Source: Desulfuromonadaceae bacterium (lineage in GTDB: Bacteria > Desulfobacterota > Desulfuromonadia > Desulfuromonadales > SZUA-401). Taken from it: 27,686 nucleotides of DNA. Of this stretch, positions 1 to 8,999 are shown one piece after another (the first letter of the stretch is position 1; each line of letters starts with the position of its first letter). Under the pieces are notes generated by a model. The model saw nothing but the letters and a program-made list of their open reading frames with translations. It had not been told where the DNA came from and ran no database searches. The translations under genes were made by a program, and so were the position numbers. The DNA lies in the NCBI GenBank assembly GCA_003246035.1, contig QKBP01000029.1:1-27686 (forward strand). The letters are read 5' to 3'.

Positions 1-402
1 CGCCTGAGCGTTCCGGCGCGCTTCCGTGAGTCTCTCACCGAGACCTTCGGCGGCGAGCGCCTGATGGTGACCAAGAACCATGACGGTGGGTTGAGCGCTT
101 ATCCTCTCGCCCAGTGGGACGAGCTGGTGCGCAATGTCGACGCCTGGAGCCCTGGACCCCAGAAAACCGCTGCCATGCGCCTGATCATTGCGCCCGCCGT
201 CGAGTGCGGGTTCGACAAGCAGGGGCGCATCCTGATCCCCGAATCGTTGCGCAGCCATGCCGGACTGCAGAAGGATGTAGTCGTGGTCGGCATGGACAAG
301 AAGCTCGATATATACAGCCAGAGCCATCACGAAGAAGTCACGCGCAAGGCGATGGAGTTCATCCTCGACGATCCGCAGTTCATCGCCGACATGGGCTTCT
401 AG
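1..402 (+). CDS. mraZ: MraZ, division/cell-wall cluster transcriptional regulator (5' partial)
   Basis: The reading frame is open from base 1, so the gene begins upstream. The first visible residues, GRLSVPARFRE preceded by lost sequence, are the first of the two AbrB-like half domains of MraZ; only some 15-17 N-terminal residues should be missing compared with the usual 140-150. The second half domain is seen at 206-300 (GFDKQGRILIPESLR, then a valine-rich strand). MraZ forms a ring-shaped oligomer that binds repeats upstream of its own gene and regulates the dcw operon; those repeats would lie outside this window. The stop codon directly abuts the GTG of rsmH. The first ATG in view (64) is internal and is not the start. 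Confidence 0.95.
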   Translation, partial: RLSVPARFRESLTETFGGERLMVTKNHDGGLSAYPLAQWDELVRNVDAWSPGPQKTAAMRLIIAPAVECGFDKQGRILIPESLRSHAGLQKDVVVVGMDKKLDIYSQSHHEEVTRKAMEFILDDPQFIADMGF

Positions 403-1350
403 GTGGGCGCGGCCGAGGGGTTCGCCCATACATCGGTCATGCCGGACGAGGTGCTGGAATATCTTCAGCCCAGACCCGGCGGAGTCTATGTTGACGGGAC
501 CCTCGGTGGCGGAGGCCATGCAGGGCTGATCCTTGAATCCACGAATCCGGACGGGCGCCTGATCGGTTTTGACCGCGACCCCGAGGCGCTGGCCACCGCG
601 AGCGAGCGGCTCGCCCGCTTCGGCGAACGCTTCATCCCGGTGCACGCCAACTTCAGCGAAGCGTCGCAGTGGCTGAAGGGCCTCGGTGTCGAGAGGATCG
701 ACGGCATGCTTCTCGATCTCGGTGTCTCGTCCTGGCAGCTCGACAGCGCGGCGCGCGGTTTCTCGTTTCGCGACGACGGGCCGCTCGACATGCGCATGAA
801 CCCCACCGAGGGGGAGAGCGCCGCCGAGGTGCTGGCGACCCTGGACGATCAGGAGCTGGCCGACATCTTCTTCACCCTCGGCGAGGAGCGTTACTCGCGG
901 CGCATCGCCCGCGCCATCGTCCGGCGCCGCAGCGAGCAGCCGCTGGCTACCACCCTGGAGCTGGCCGAGCTGGTCCGCGACGTGGTCCCCGGAGGGCGGG
1001 TGCCGGCACGTATCCACCCGGCAACCCGGGTCTTCATGGCCCTGAGGATTTACGTGAACCGGGAGCTGGAACACGTGGAGGAGGGGGTCACCCGGGCGAT
1101 CGAGCTGCTCAAGCCGGGAGGACGGCTGGTGGTGATCAGCTTCCATTCGCTGGAAGACCGGTTGGTCAAGAATCTGTTCCGGGAGGCGGCGCGCAGCTGC
1201 ACCTGCCCCCCGGAGTTTCCGGTCTGCACCTGCGGTACCGAGCCGAAGCTCAAGGTGCTGACCCGCAAGGCGATCAAGGCGGGCGACGCGGAAGTCGCCG
1301 CCAATGCCCGTTCCCGCAGCGCGGTGCTGCGGGCCGCCGAGCGACTGTAG
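403..1350 (+). CDS. rsmH: 16S rRNA (cytosine-1402-N4)-methyltransferase RsmH (MraW)
   Basis: This 315-residue protein has the usual family length. It methylates N4 of C1402 in the 30S decoding centre using S-adenosylmethionine. Visible hallmarks are the N-terminal HTSVMPDEVLEYL segment, the SAM-binding loop VDGTLGGGGHA (about residues 30-40), LLDLGVSSWQLD, the family block GFSFRDDGPLDMRM, the helical insert, FMALRIYVNREL and the C-terminal VISFHSLEDRLVK. A cysteine-rich stretch (CTCPPEFPVCTCG) near the C terminus is common in deltaproteobacterial versions. The start is GTG, with no spacing after the mraZ stop, so translation is probably coupled. ftsL follows after 18 nt. Confidence 0.97.
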   Translation: MGAAEGFAHTSVMPDEVLEYLQPRPGGVYVDGTLGGGGHAGLILESTNPDGRLIGFDRDPEALATASERLARFGERFIPVHANFSEASQWLKGLGVERIDGMLLDLGVSSWQLDSAARGFSFRDDGPLDMRMNPTEGESAAEVLATLDDQELADIFFTLGEERYSRRIARAIVRRRSEQPLATTLELAELVRDVVPGGRVPARIHPATRVFMALRIYVNRELEHVEEGVTRAIELLKPGGRLVVISFHSLEDRLVKNLFREAARSCTCPPEFPVCTCGTEPKLKVLTRKAIKAGDAEVAANARSRSAVLRAAERL

Positions 1351-1368
1351 TCCCCGAGGAGACGTGTT

Positions 1369-1689
1369 ATGCCCCAAGCCGTTGCCAGACCGATGACCGG
1401 AGCCCGCAGCCTCACGCTGGGTCAACCCCGGCTGGTGGTGCTGCTCGGCTACATTGCCCTGCTTTGCTGCCTGGCCCTGTTCTTCGTCTGGTCGCGGTTG
1501 CAGGTGATGAACCTCGAGTACCAGATCGCCAGCCTCGGCAGCGAGGTGGCGCAGCTCAAGCAGGAAGGGCAAACCCTGCGCATCGAGGTGGCGAGCCTTG
1601 AAAACCCCTCGCGCATCGAGCGCCTGGCGCGCACCCGGCTGGGGCTGCAGCGCCCCACGGCGGCGCAGATCAAGCTGGTCGAGAGGTAG
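1369..1689 (+). CDS. ftsL: Cell division protein FtsL
   Basis: A 106-residue bitopic protein. A short cytoplasmic N terminus is followed by one membrane helix at about residues 22-41 and a leucine-zipper-like coiled coil (about 45-85), ending in a basic ERLARTRLGLQRP segment typical of FtsL. The ATG is preceded by a GAGGAG ribosome-binding site at 1356-1361. In the divisome FtsL associates with FtsB and FtsQ and activates FtsW-FtsI. Sequence similarity in the family is low, so the call rests on size, topology and position between rsmH and ftsI; that position is strongly conserved. It ends exactly where ftsI begins. Confidence 0.9.
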   Translation: MPQAVARPMTGARSLTLGQPRLVVLLGYIALLCCLALFFVWSRLQVMNLEYQIASLGSEVAQLKQEGQTLRIEVASLENPSRIERLARTRLGLQRPTAAQIKLVER

Positions 1690-3654
1690 ATGGAGAGGCG
1701 GGAGAAATGGCTGCAGGGTTCCATTCGCCTGGTTGCGGGAGTGTTCGTGCTGGCCTTCGTGCTGATGGCCGGGCGGGCGTTCCAGCTTCAGGTGCTGGAG
1801 CGCGAAGCCTTCAGGGAGCGCGCGGAGCGCCAGCATCAGCGCGTGGTCCCACTCTCCCCGCAGCGCGGCACGATCTACGACCGGCACGGTGAGGAGATGG
1901 CGGTGAGCATCGAGGTCGATTCCATTTACGTGAATCCCCAGAAGGTCGATGACCCCGCGCGCACGGCCAAGGCCCTGGCCGTGGCGCTCGACCTCTCCCT
2001 CGATGACGTCCGCCGCAAGCTCGCTTCGGGCAAGAGTTTCCAGTGGCTCAAGCGTCGCGTCGTCCCCCGCGAGGCGGAGGCGGTGGCGAAGCTGGAGCTC
2101 CCGGGGGTGAGTGCGGTCAAGGAACACCGCCGCTTCTACCCCAACTCGGAGATCGGCGCCCAGCTGGTCGGTTTCACCGGCCTCGACCCCGAGGGGCTCG
2201 AGGGACTGGAGCTCGAGTACGACACCCTGCTGCTCGGTCAGAGCGGCTACCTGGTGACCGGCCGCGACGCCCTCGGGCGCGGCATGGAGAGCGGCGATGA
2301 CGATGTGCGCGAAGGAGTGCACGGACACAGCCTGCACCTGACCCTCGATCGCAACCTCCAGTACCTGGTCGAGAAGGAGCTCACCGCCGGGGTGAAGGCT
2401 GCAAAAGCCCGGGCCGGCATGGCGGTGCTGCTCGACCCGCAAAGCGGGGAGGTGCTGGCGATGGCGAGCCAGCCCGACTACAACCCGAACGCGTTCCAGG
2501 CGCACAAGCCGTCGCAGTGGCGCAACCGGGTGATCTGTGACACCTACGAGCCGGGTTCGACCTTCAAGCTCTTTACCGTGGCCGCCGCTCTCGAAGAGGG
2601 GCTGGTGACCCCGGCAAGCAAGATCTTCTGCGAGAACGGCCGTTATCGCGTCGGCGGACGCTACATCCACGATACCAAGAAGTACGGCCAACTGAGTGTC
2701 GACGAGGTCCTCAAGTTCAGCTCCAACATCGGCGTCGCGAAGATCGGCAAGGAGCTCGAGCGGGAGCTCTTCTATCGCTACATCCGGGATTTCGGTTTCG
2801 GCGAACCCCTCGGGATCGACCTCCCGGGGGAGGTCGGCGGCATGGTCCACCCGCCAGAGCGCTGGTTCGAGGTCGACCTCGCGGCGATCAGCTTCGGCCA
2901 GGGGCTGACCGTCACGACCCTGCAGATGGCCAACGCGGTCGCGGCGATCGCCAACGGTGGCTACCTGATGCAGCCCTACGTGGTCGATAAGGTCCTCGGC
3001 AACGACGGGCGCATCGTCGCCCAGCACCGTCCCCAGCTGGTTCGCCAGGTGATCAGCGAAGAGACCGCGCGCACCCTGCGCGAAATGATGGCGGGGGTGG
3101 TCGACGAGGAGGGGACGGGGACCCGTGCCCGGGTACCCGGCTTCCGGGTGGCCGGCAAGACCGGCACGGCCCAGAAGGTCGACCCGGTGACCGGCGGCTA
3201 CTCGGTCGACAAGCGGGTGGCCTCGTTTGTCGGCTTCGTGCCGGCGGAGAATCCGAAGCTGGTGCTGGCGGTGACCATCGACGAGCCGCAGGGCGTCACC
3301 TACGGCGGCGTGGTGGCAGCACCCATCTTCTCACGGATCGCGGCCCAGGCGCTGATCGATCTGAACGTGGCACCGACCGAACCGGTGGTGCACGAGGCGG
3401 CCCTGCCCCCCCTGCCGAGCAGGGAACAGGCAGCGTACCAGGTCGCCAGTTACACGGACTCGGGGGAGTCAAGCGGCAAGCGAATGCCGCGTTTTGTTGG
3501 TTTGAGCTACCGGCAGTCGTTGCAGGCCATGGCGGAGCGTGGCCTCAACGTCAAGCTGACCGGTACCGGGACGGCGGTGAGTCAGTATCCCGCCCCCGGG
3601 GCCCCGATCGCCTACGGAGACGCGATCTGGGTGCGCTTTTCACCCCGCCTCTAG
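1690..3654 (+). CDS. ftsI: Septal peptidoglycan transpeptidase FtsI (class B PBP) with C-terminal PASTA domain
   Basis: The 654-residue protein has an N-terminal membrane anchor (about residues 11-30), a dimerisation domain beginning near RGTIYDRHG (59-67) and a transpeptidase domain. Its catalytic motifs are STFK (serine 290, lysine 293), SSN (344-346) and KTGT (490-493). Residues from about 593 to the C terminus form one PASTA-like domain, with the pattern PRFVGLSYRQSLQAM and a final strand. It crosslinks septal peptidoglycan made by FtsW. The PASTA domain is absent from E. coli FtsI but is known in several deltaproteobacterial and Gram-positive relatives. The ATG follows the ftsL stop directly; murE starts 12 nt downstream. 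Confidence 0.96.
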   Translation: MERREKWLQGSIRLVAGVFVLAFVLMAGRAFQLQVLEREAFRERAERQHQRVVPLSPQRGTIYDRHGEEMAVSIEVDSIYVNPQKVDDPARTAKALAVALDLSLDDVRRKLASGKSFQWLKRRVVPREAEAVAKLELPGVSAVKEHRRFYPNSEIGAQLVGFTGLDPEGLEGLELEYDTLLLGQSGYLVTGRDALGRGMESGDDDVREGVHGHSLHLTLDRNLQYLVEKELTAGVKAAKARAGMAVLLDPQSGEVLAMASQPDYNPNAFQAHKPSQWRNRVICDTYEPGSTFKLFTVAAALEEGLVTPASKIFCENGRYRVGGRYIHDTKKYGQLSVDEVLKFSSNIGVAKIGKELERELFYRYIRDFGFGEPLGIDLPGEVGGMVHPPERWFEVDLAAISFGQGLTVTTLQMANAVAAIANGGYLMQPYVVDKVLGNDGRIVAQHRPQLVRQVISEETARTLREMMAGVVDEEGTGTRARVPGFRVAGKTGTAQKVDPVTGGYSVDKRVASFVGFVPAENPKLVLAVTIDEPQGVTYGGVVAAPIFSRIAAQALIDLNVAPTEPVVHEAALPPLPSREQAAYQVASYTDSGESSGKRMPRFVGLSYRQSLQAMAERGLNVKLTGTGTAVSQYPAPGAPIAYGDAIWVRFSPRL

Positions 3655-3666
3655 CGGGGAGGTGTT

Positions 3667-5175
3667 ATGACGATGAAACTGGTCCATCTGGTGGAACGGC
3701 TCAAGCCCCTCGCATCGTGGGGTGATTCCGAGCTCGAGCTGCGCGGCGTGCACTACGACTCGCGCAAGGTCGAGCCCGGCTGGATCTTCTTTGCCCTGCG
3801 GGGAGAAAAAGCCGATGGTCACGACTTCATCCCCCAGGCGATCGCCAACGGCGCGGCGGTGGTGGTGGCGGAAGAGAAGCGTCCCCTCCCCGAAGAGGTT
3901 GCCGGGCTGATCGTGAAGGACAGCCGCCAGGCCATGGCGCTGGCCGCGGCTCTGCTCTACGACGATCCGACCCGCGAGATCCCGGTGGTCGGCGTGACCG
4001 GCACCAACGGCAAGACCACCACCACCTACCTGGTCGAGGCGCTGATGCGCGAAGTCGGGCGGAGCCCGGCCGTGCTCGGCACCATCAACTACCGCTTCGG
4101 CAGCGAACTCCACCCCTCCCAGTTCACCACCCCGGAGGCCCCGGAACTGCTCGGGACCCTGGCCGGCTTCCGCAGCCGCGGCTGCAACGCGCTGATCATG
4201 GAAGTCTCCTCGCACGCCCTCGCCCAGCACCGCGTCGACGGGATCGACTACAACGTGGCGGTCTTCACCAACCTGACCCCGGAGCACCTCGACTACCACC
4301 GCGACATGGACGATTACTTCGCCTCCAAGCGGCGCCTGTTCGACGAGCTGCTGGCGACCCGCACCGGACACGCCGTGATCAATATCGACGACCCCTACGG
4401 CGAGCGCCTCGCTGCGAGCGTCCCCGGGGCGATCACCTACGGGCTGCTCGAGAGCGCCGCCGTGCGCCCCCTCGAGGTTCAGCTCGGATTGAACGGCATT
4501 ATCGGGACCTTCACGACCCCGACCGGTCCGGTGGCGATCAACTCGCCGCTGGTCGGGCGCTTCAACCTCTACAACCTGCTCGCCGCGGTGGCGACCGGGA
4601 TCGCACTCGGCTATGCCCCGACCCTGATCACCAAGGGGCTGCTCAAGGCGAACCAGGTGCCGGGGCGGATGGAGAGCATCGAGAACCGGCGCGAGGCGCT
4701 GATCCTGGTCGACTACGCACATACCGGCGACGCGCTGGAGAAGGTCGTGAGTGCCTGCCGGGAGCTCGAGCCGCGCCGCCTGGTGACGGTGTTCGGCTGC
4801 GGCGGCGACCGCGATCGCAGCAAGCGCCCGGTCATGGGGCGGGTGGCCGCTGCAGGCTCCGACCTGGTGGTGGTCACCTCCGACAACCCGCGCACCGAGG
4901 ACCCCGAGGAGATCATCGCCGACATCCTTCCGGGGGTGCATGAACACTTCCCGCAGGCCTGGAGCCAGGACGAAGCCCGGCGCGGCGAAGGGCGCGGCTT
5001 CTGCGTGATCCCGGACCGACGCGAGGCGATCCGCTTCGCGGTCGGCCTGGTCAAGGGGCAGGACCTGCTGCTGGTGGCGGGGAAGGGGCACGAGGACTAC
5101 CAGATCATCGGTACCCAGCGCAGCCACTTCGACGACCGCGAAGAGATCCGTCGGGCGCTGGCGGAGCGGGAGTAA
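3667..5175 (+). CDS. murE: UDP-MurNAc-L-Ala-D-Glu:meso-diaminopimelate ligase MurE
   Basis: The 502-residue cytoplasmic ATP-dependent ligase adds the third amino acid of the peptidoglycan stem. The N-terminal uridine-binding part contains HYDSRKVEPGWIFFALRG. The P-loop GTNGKTT is at residues 112-118, the SKRRLF segment carries the lysine expected to be carbamylated, and DNPR is at 406-409. The DNPR motif is the established signature of meso-DAP-adding rather than lysine-adding MurE, so this organism should have DAP-type peptidoglycan. A GGGGAGG ribosome-binding site at 3656-3662 sits just ahead of ATG 3667; a second ATG two codons later is possible. murF follows after 2 nt. Confidence 0.97.
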   Translation: MTMKLVHLVERLKPLASWGDSELELRGVHYDSRKVEPGWIFFALRGEKADGHDFIPQAIANGAAVVVAEEKRPLPEEVAGLIVKDSRQAMALAAALLYDDPTREIPVVGVTGTNGKTTTTYLVEALMREVGRSPAVLGTINYRFGSELHPSQFTTPEAPELLGTLAGFRSRGCNALIMEVSSHALAQHRVDGIDYNVAVFTNLTPEHLDYHRDMDDYFASKRRLFDELLATRTGHAVINIDDPYGERLAASVPGAITYGLLESAAVRPLEVQLGLNGIIGTFTTPTGPVAINSPLVGRFNLYNLLAAVATGIALGYAPTLITKGLLKANQVPGRMESIENRREALILVDYAHTGDALEKVVSACRELEPRRLVTVFGCGGDRDRSKRPVMGRVAAAGSDLVVVTSDNPRTEDPEEIIADILPGVHEHFPQAWSQDEARRGEGRGFCVIPDRREAIRFAVGLVKGQDLLLVAGKGHEDYQIIGTQRSHFDDREEIRRALAERE

Positions 5176-5177
5176 CC

Positions 5178-6566
5178 ATGAATTGGACGGTGGAACAGAT
5201 TGCCGGAATCACCGGGGGGAGCGTGACGGGGCGCGCCGGTGTGCAGGTGCTGGGGGTCTCGACCGACACCCGCACCCTGGCGTCGGGTGAGCTGTTCGTG
5301 GCGCTGCGCGGTGCCAACTTCGACGGCCACGCCTTCCTGGGCGAGGCCGAGCGCAAGGGGGCGGCGGCCTGCCTGTGCGAGGAACCGGTGGCCGGCAGCG
5401 GCATCCCGGTGGTGACCGTCAGCGACACCCTCAAGGCCCTCGGCGATCTGGCGGCCCAGCGCCGCCGGCAGTTCGACGGGCCGGTGGTGGCGATCACCGG
5501 GACCTCCGGCAAGACCACCACCAAGGAGATGGTCGCCGCGATCCTCGAGGCGACCGGACCGGGACTCAAGACCGCCGGCAACTTCAACAACCTGATCGGA
5601 CTGCCGCTGACCCTCTTCGGTCTCGCGGACAAGCACCGCTGGGCAGTCCTCGAAATGGGGATGAACCGGCGCGGCGAGATCGCCCGATTGAGCGAGATCG
5701 CGGCTCCGACCATCGGCCTGGTGACCAACGTCGGCGCCGGACACCTCGAGGGGCTCGGCGGCATCGAAGGGGTGGCGCGGGCCAAGGGCGAGCTGTTCGC
5801 AGCCATCCAGCCCGGCGGGGTCGCGGTGGTCAACTGCGACGACGCCCGGGTGATGCAGCTGCCGGTCGCCAACGGCGTGCGCCGCCTGACCTTCGGCATG
5901 GAGCTCGAGTCGCTCGACGTCTCGGCGACCATCCTCGAGCAGGACGGGCTCGGCAGCCGCTTCGCGCTGCGAAGCGATGAAGGGACGGTCGAGGTCCGCC
6001 TGCAGGCGCCGGGGAACCACCAGGTTGCCAACGCCCTGGCGGCGGCCGCGGTCGCGGTCGCGCTCGAGGTCCCGCTGGCGACGATCGCCGCGGCCCTGGA
6101 AGGGTTCCGCCCCACCAGCGGCCGGATGATGCCGGTGACCCTGAAGGACGAGATGCTGCTGTTCGACGACACCTACAACGCCAACCCGCTCTCGATGCGT
6201 TCGGCGCTCGAGACCCTGCGCGACCTCGAGACCGACGGCGGGCGCTTCGCCGTGCTCGGCGACATGCTCGAACTGGGAGAGCAGGCGGCCGAGCTGCATC
6301 GCGAGATCGGCGGAGTGGCGGCCGGTTGCGTCGACGGGCTGGTGGCCCTCGGGCAGTTTGCCGGCGACCTCACCGGCGGTGCCGTCGCGGCGGGGCTGTC
6401 GTCTGAGCGCGCCCGGGTCGTCACCGATCACGCCGAGGCGGTCGAGACCCTGGTGCCGTGGCTGAAACGGGGTGCGCGCATCCTGGTCAAGGGGTCGCGG
6501 GGGATGCGCATGGAAGAGGCCTGCCGGTTGATCGAGCAGCGCCTCGGAACCGGAGGAGGGGACTGA
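5178..6566 (+). CDS. murF: UDP-MurNAc-tripeptide:D-Ala-D-Ala ligase MurF
   Basis: This 462-residue Mur ligase attaches the D-alanyl-D-alanine made by Ddl to UDP-MurNAc-tripeptide, the last cytoplasmic step before MraY. The N-terminal domain has [18 protein letters not shown]. The P-loop GTSGKTT is at residues 108-114, followed by [13 protein letters not shown] and [10 protein letters not shown], a MurF-specific block. The central region contains [11 protein letters not shown], also typical of MurF. Its TGA overlaps the ATG of mraY by one base, which suggests translational coupling. Confidence 0.97.
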   Translation: MNWTVEQIAGITGGSVTGRAGVQVLGVSTDTRTLASGELFVALRGANFDGHAFLGEAERKGAAACLCEEPVAGSGIPVVTVSDTLKALGDLAAQRRRQFDGPVVAITGTSGKTTTKEMVAAILEATGPGLKTAGNFNNLIGLPLTLFGLADKHRWAVLEMGMNRRGEIARLSEIAAPTIGLVTNVGAGHLEGLGGIEGVARAKGELFAAIQPGGVAVVNCDDARVMQLPVANGVRRLTFGMELESLDVSATILEQDGLGSRFALRSDEGTVEVRLQAPGNHQVANALAAAAVAVALEVPLATIAAALEGFRPTSGRMMPVTLKDEMLLFDDTYNANPLSMRSALETLRDLETDGGRFAVLGDMLELGEQAAELHREIGGVAAGCVDGLVALGQFAGDLTGGAVAAGLSSERARVVTDHAEAVETLVPWLKRGARILVKGSRGMRMEEACRLIEQRLGTGGGD

Positions 6567-7642
6567 TGCTGTACCACCTGCTCTACCCGCTGCACACCGA
6601 ATACTCGGTGTTCTACGTCTTCCGGTTCATCACCTTCCGGACCATCTACGCGGCGATCACCGCGCTGCTGATCAGCTTCATCCTCGGCCCGTGGCTGATC
6701 AACAAGCTCGCCGACCTGCAGATCGGCCAGTCGATCCGCAAGCTCGGGCCCGAGTCCCATTTCCGCAAGGAGGGGACGCCGACCATGGGGGGGACGCTGA
6801 TCCTCGCCGCGATCGTGCTGCCGACCCTGCTCTGGACCGACCTCTCCAGCCCGTTCGTCTGGCTGGTGCTGCTGGTGACGGTCGGCTTCGGCGCGATCGG
6901 CTTCGTCGACGACTATCGCAAGGTCAAGCTGCGCAACAGCGACGGCATCTCGCCGCGCCAGAAGATGTTCTGGCAGCTGTTGATCTCAGGGGCCGTCGGC
7001 GTCATCCTGTACCTGCTGCCGGGGTTCGAAACGACCCTGGCGTTTCCGTTTTTCAAGGGACTGAGCCCCGACCTGGGGCTGTGGTACATCCCCTTCGCCA
7101 TGGTGGTGATCGTCGGCTCGAGCAACGCGGTCAACCTGACCGACGGTCTCGACGGGCTGGCGATCGGTCCGACCATCATCGCCTCGGGGACCTACCTGAT
7201 CTTCGCCTACGCGGCCGGCAACGCCAGGGTCGCCGAGTACCTGCAGCTGCGCGGGGTCCCCGGCGCGGGCGAGCTGGCGATCCTGTGCGGGGCGATGGCC
7301 GGCGCCGGGCTCGGCTTCCTGTGGTTCAACAGCTACCCGGCCCAGGTCTTCATGGGGGACGTCGGCAGCCTGTCGCTCGGCGGCGCCCTCGGAACGATCG
7401 CGGTGATCACCAAGCAGGAGATCGTGCTGGTGATCGTCGGCGGGATCTTCGTGGTCGAGGCGCTCTCGGTGATCTTCCAGGTCACCTCGTTCCGCCTCTG
7501 GGGGAAGCGGATCTTCCGCATGGCGCCGATCCACCATCACTTCGAGCTCAAGGGGTGGCCCGAGCCGAAGATCATCGTGCGTTTCTGGATCATCAGCATC
7601 ATCCTGGCGCTGGTCGCCCTGTCGACCCTGAAGTTGAGGTGA
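6566..7642 (+). CDS. mraY: Phospho-MurNAc-pentapeptide transferase MraY
   Basis: The 358-residue polytopic inner-membrane enzyme moves phospho-MurNAc-pentapeptide onto undecaprenyl phosphate to give lipid I. Visible motifs are the Mg-binding [31 protein letters not shown] and the C-terminal [15 protein letters not shown] histidine loop, with about ten hydrophobic segments between them. The frame stays open upstream to 6458, but ATG 6566 is the right start: it is preceded by GGAGGAGGGG at 6551-6560, overlaps the murF stop by one base and gives the usual family length. murD follows after one base. Confidence 0.97.
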   Translation: MLYHLLYPLHTEYSVFYVFRFITFRTIYAAITALLISFILGPWLINKLADLQIGQSIRKLGPESHFRKEGTPTMGGTLILAAIVLPTLLWTDLSSPFVWLVLLVTVGFGAIGFVDDYRKVKLRNSDGISPRQKMFWQLLISGAVGVILYLLPGFETTLAFPFFKGLSPDLGLWYIPFAMVVIVGSSNAVNLTDGLDGLAIGPTIIASGTYLIFAYAAGNARVAEYLQLRGVPGAGELAILCGAMAGAGLGFLWFNSYPAQVFMGDVGSLSLGGALGTIAVITKQEIVLVIVGGIFVVEALSVIFQVTSFRLWGKRIFRMAPIHHHFELKGWPEPKIIVRFWIISIILALVALSTLKLR

Positions 7643-7643
7643 T

Positions 7644-8996
7644 ATGACCCTGTACGCGGGAAAACATGTCGTGGTTGTCGGAGCGGGCCGCACGGGCCTG
7701 GCGCTGGCCGACTATTTCCTCGCCAAGGAGGCCCGGGTAACCCTCTCCGACCGCCGCACGCGGGGGGGGATCAAGGGGATCGAGAAGCTGGTCGACCACG
7801 GAGTGGTCTTCGACCTCGGCGGCCACGACCCGGAGAAATTTGCGACTGCCGACCTGGTGGTGATCAGCCCCGGCGTGCCGCTGGAGATCCCGGCGATCGT
7901 CGCCGCCCTGGACGCCGGGGTGCCGGTGCTGGGGGAACTCGAGATCGCCGGCCGCGCGCTGACGGCGCCGATCATCGGCATCACCGGCACCAACGGCAAA
8001 TCGACGGTGACCTCGCTGCTCGGGGAGATCTACCGCGCCTGGGGGAAGCGGGTCTTCGTCGGTGGCAACCTCGGCACGCCGCTGATCTCGGCGGTCGGTG
8101 AAGCATGGGACCGGGTGGTCGTCGAGATCTCGTCCTTCCAGCTCGAGGCGATCGAGCGGTTCCGTCCGCACGTGGCGCTGCTGCTCAACCTGACGGAGGA
8201 CCACCTCGACCGCTATCCCGACATGGCGAGCTACTGCGCCGCCAAGGCGCACCTGTTCGACAACCAGCAGGCCGGGGACTTCGCGGTGGTCAACGGCGAC
8301 GACGCGCTGGCGAGGGCCACGGTGCACGGCGCAGCACGCCGGGTCGAATTCAAGATTTCGCGGGTCCCGGACGAGGGGGTCGGCTTCGACGGCCGGCACA
8401 TCGTCTGGAACTGGCTGGGAGACGAGAAACGCTTCGATGTCGCGCAGATGCAGCTTAAAGGGCTGCACAACGTCGAGAACGCCATGGCGGCGCTGGTTCC
8501 GGCCCTGCTCGACGGCTGCCCCGCCGATGTCGCCTGGGAGGCGATCTGTGGCTTCGCCGGGCTGCCGCACCGGATGAACCTGGTCCGCACCCTCGACGGC
8601 GTGGCCTGGTACAACGACTCGAAGGGGACCAACGTCGGCAGCGTGGTCAAGAGCCTGGCAGGCCTCGACGGGCCGGTGACCCTGATCGCCGGCGGCAAGG
8701 ACAAGGGGGGCGATTACGCCCCGCTGCGCCCCCTGCTCGAAGAAAAGGGCGGGACGCTGCTGCTGATCGGCGAGGCGGCGGAGCGGATGGCCCGGGAACT
8801 GGCCGGCTGCTGCCCGATCGAGCGCTGCGCCACCCTGGAGGCGGCGGTCGAGAAGGCCCAGCAGATCACCCCGTCCGGCGGGAGCGTGCTGCTCTCGCCC
8901 GGCTGTTCGAGTTTCGACATGTTTGCAAGTTTCGAGGAGCGCGGTGAGGTTTTCAGCCGCGCCGTCAACGCGCTCAAGGCGCGTCACGAGGACTAG
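7644..8996 (+). CDS. murD: UDP-MurNAc-L-alanine:D-glutamate ligase MurD
   Basis: A 450-residue cytoplasmic ligase that adds D-glutamate to UDP-MurNAc-L-Ala. The N-terminal Rossmann-like domain opens with VVVGAGRTGLALADYF. It is followed by the P-loop GTNGKST (115-121), the GNLGTPL block, ISSFQLE, NLTEDHLDRY and the C-terminal YNDSKGTN and LLSPGCSSFDMF blocks characteristic of MurD. Length and motif order are normal. The GAGGTG ending mraY probably serves as its ribosome-binding site. ftsW begins 3 nt after the stop. Confidence 0.97.
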   Translation: MTLYAGKHVVVVGAGRTGLALADYFLAKEARVTLSDRRTRGGIKGIEKLVDHGVVFDLGGHDPEKFATADLVVISPGVPLEIPAIVAALDAGVPVLGELEIAGRALTAPIIGITGTNGKSTVTSLLGEIYRAWGKRVFVGGNLGTPLISAVGEAWDRVVVEISSFQLEAIERFRPHVALLLNLTEDHLDRYPDMASYCAAKAHLFDNQQAGDFAVVNGDDALARATVHGAARRVEFKISRVPDEGVGFDGRHIVWNWLGDEKRFDVAQMQLKGLHNVENAMAALVPALLDGCPADVAWEAICGFAGLPHRMNLVRTLDGVAWYNDSKGTNVGSVVKSLAGLDGPVTLIAGGKDKGGDYAPLRPLLEEKGGTLLLIGEAAERMARELAGCCPIERCATLEAAVEKAQQITPSGGSVLLSPGCSSFDMFASFEERGEVFSRAVNALKARHED

Positions 8997-8999
8997 GCG

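Noticed and set aside
3640..5127. Long minus-strand open frame (495 codons) opposite murE
   Set aside because: It is a shadow of a GC-rich gene: low complexity rich in Gly, Arg, Asp and His, no domain motif, and murE on the plus strand is certain.
6458..6565. N-terminal extension of MraY inside murF
   Set aside because: The frame happens to stay open, but family length and the ribosome-binding site place the start at 6566.
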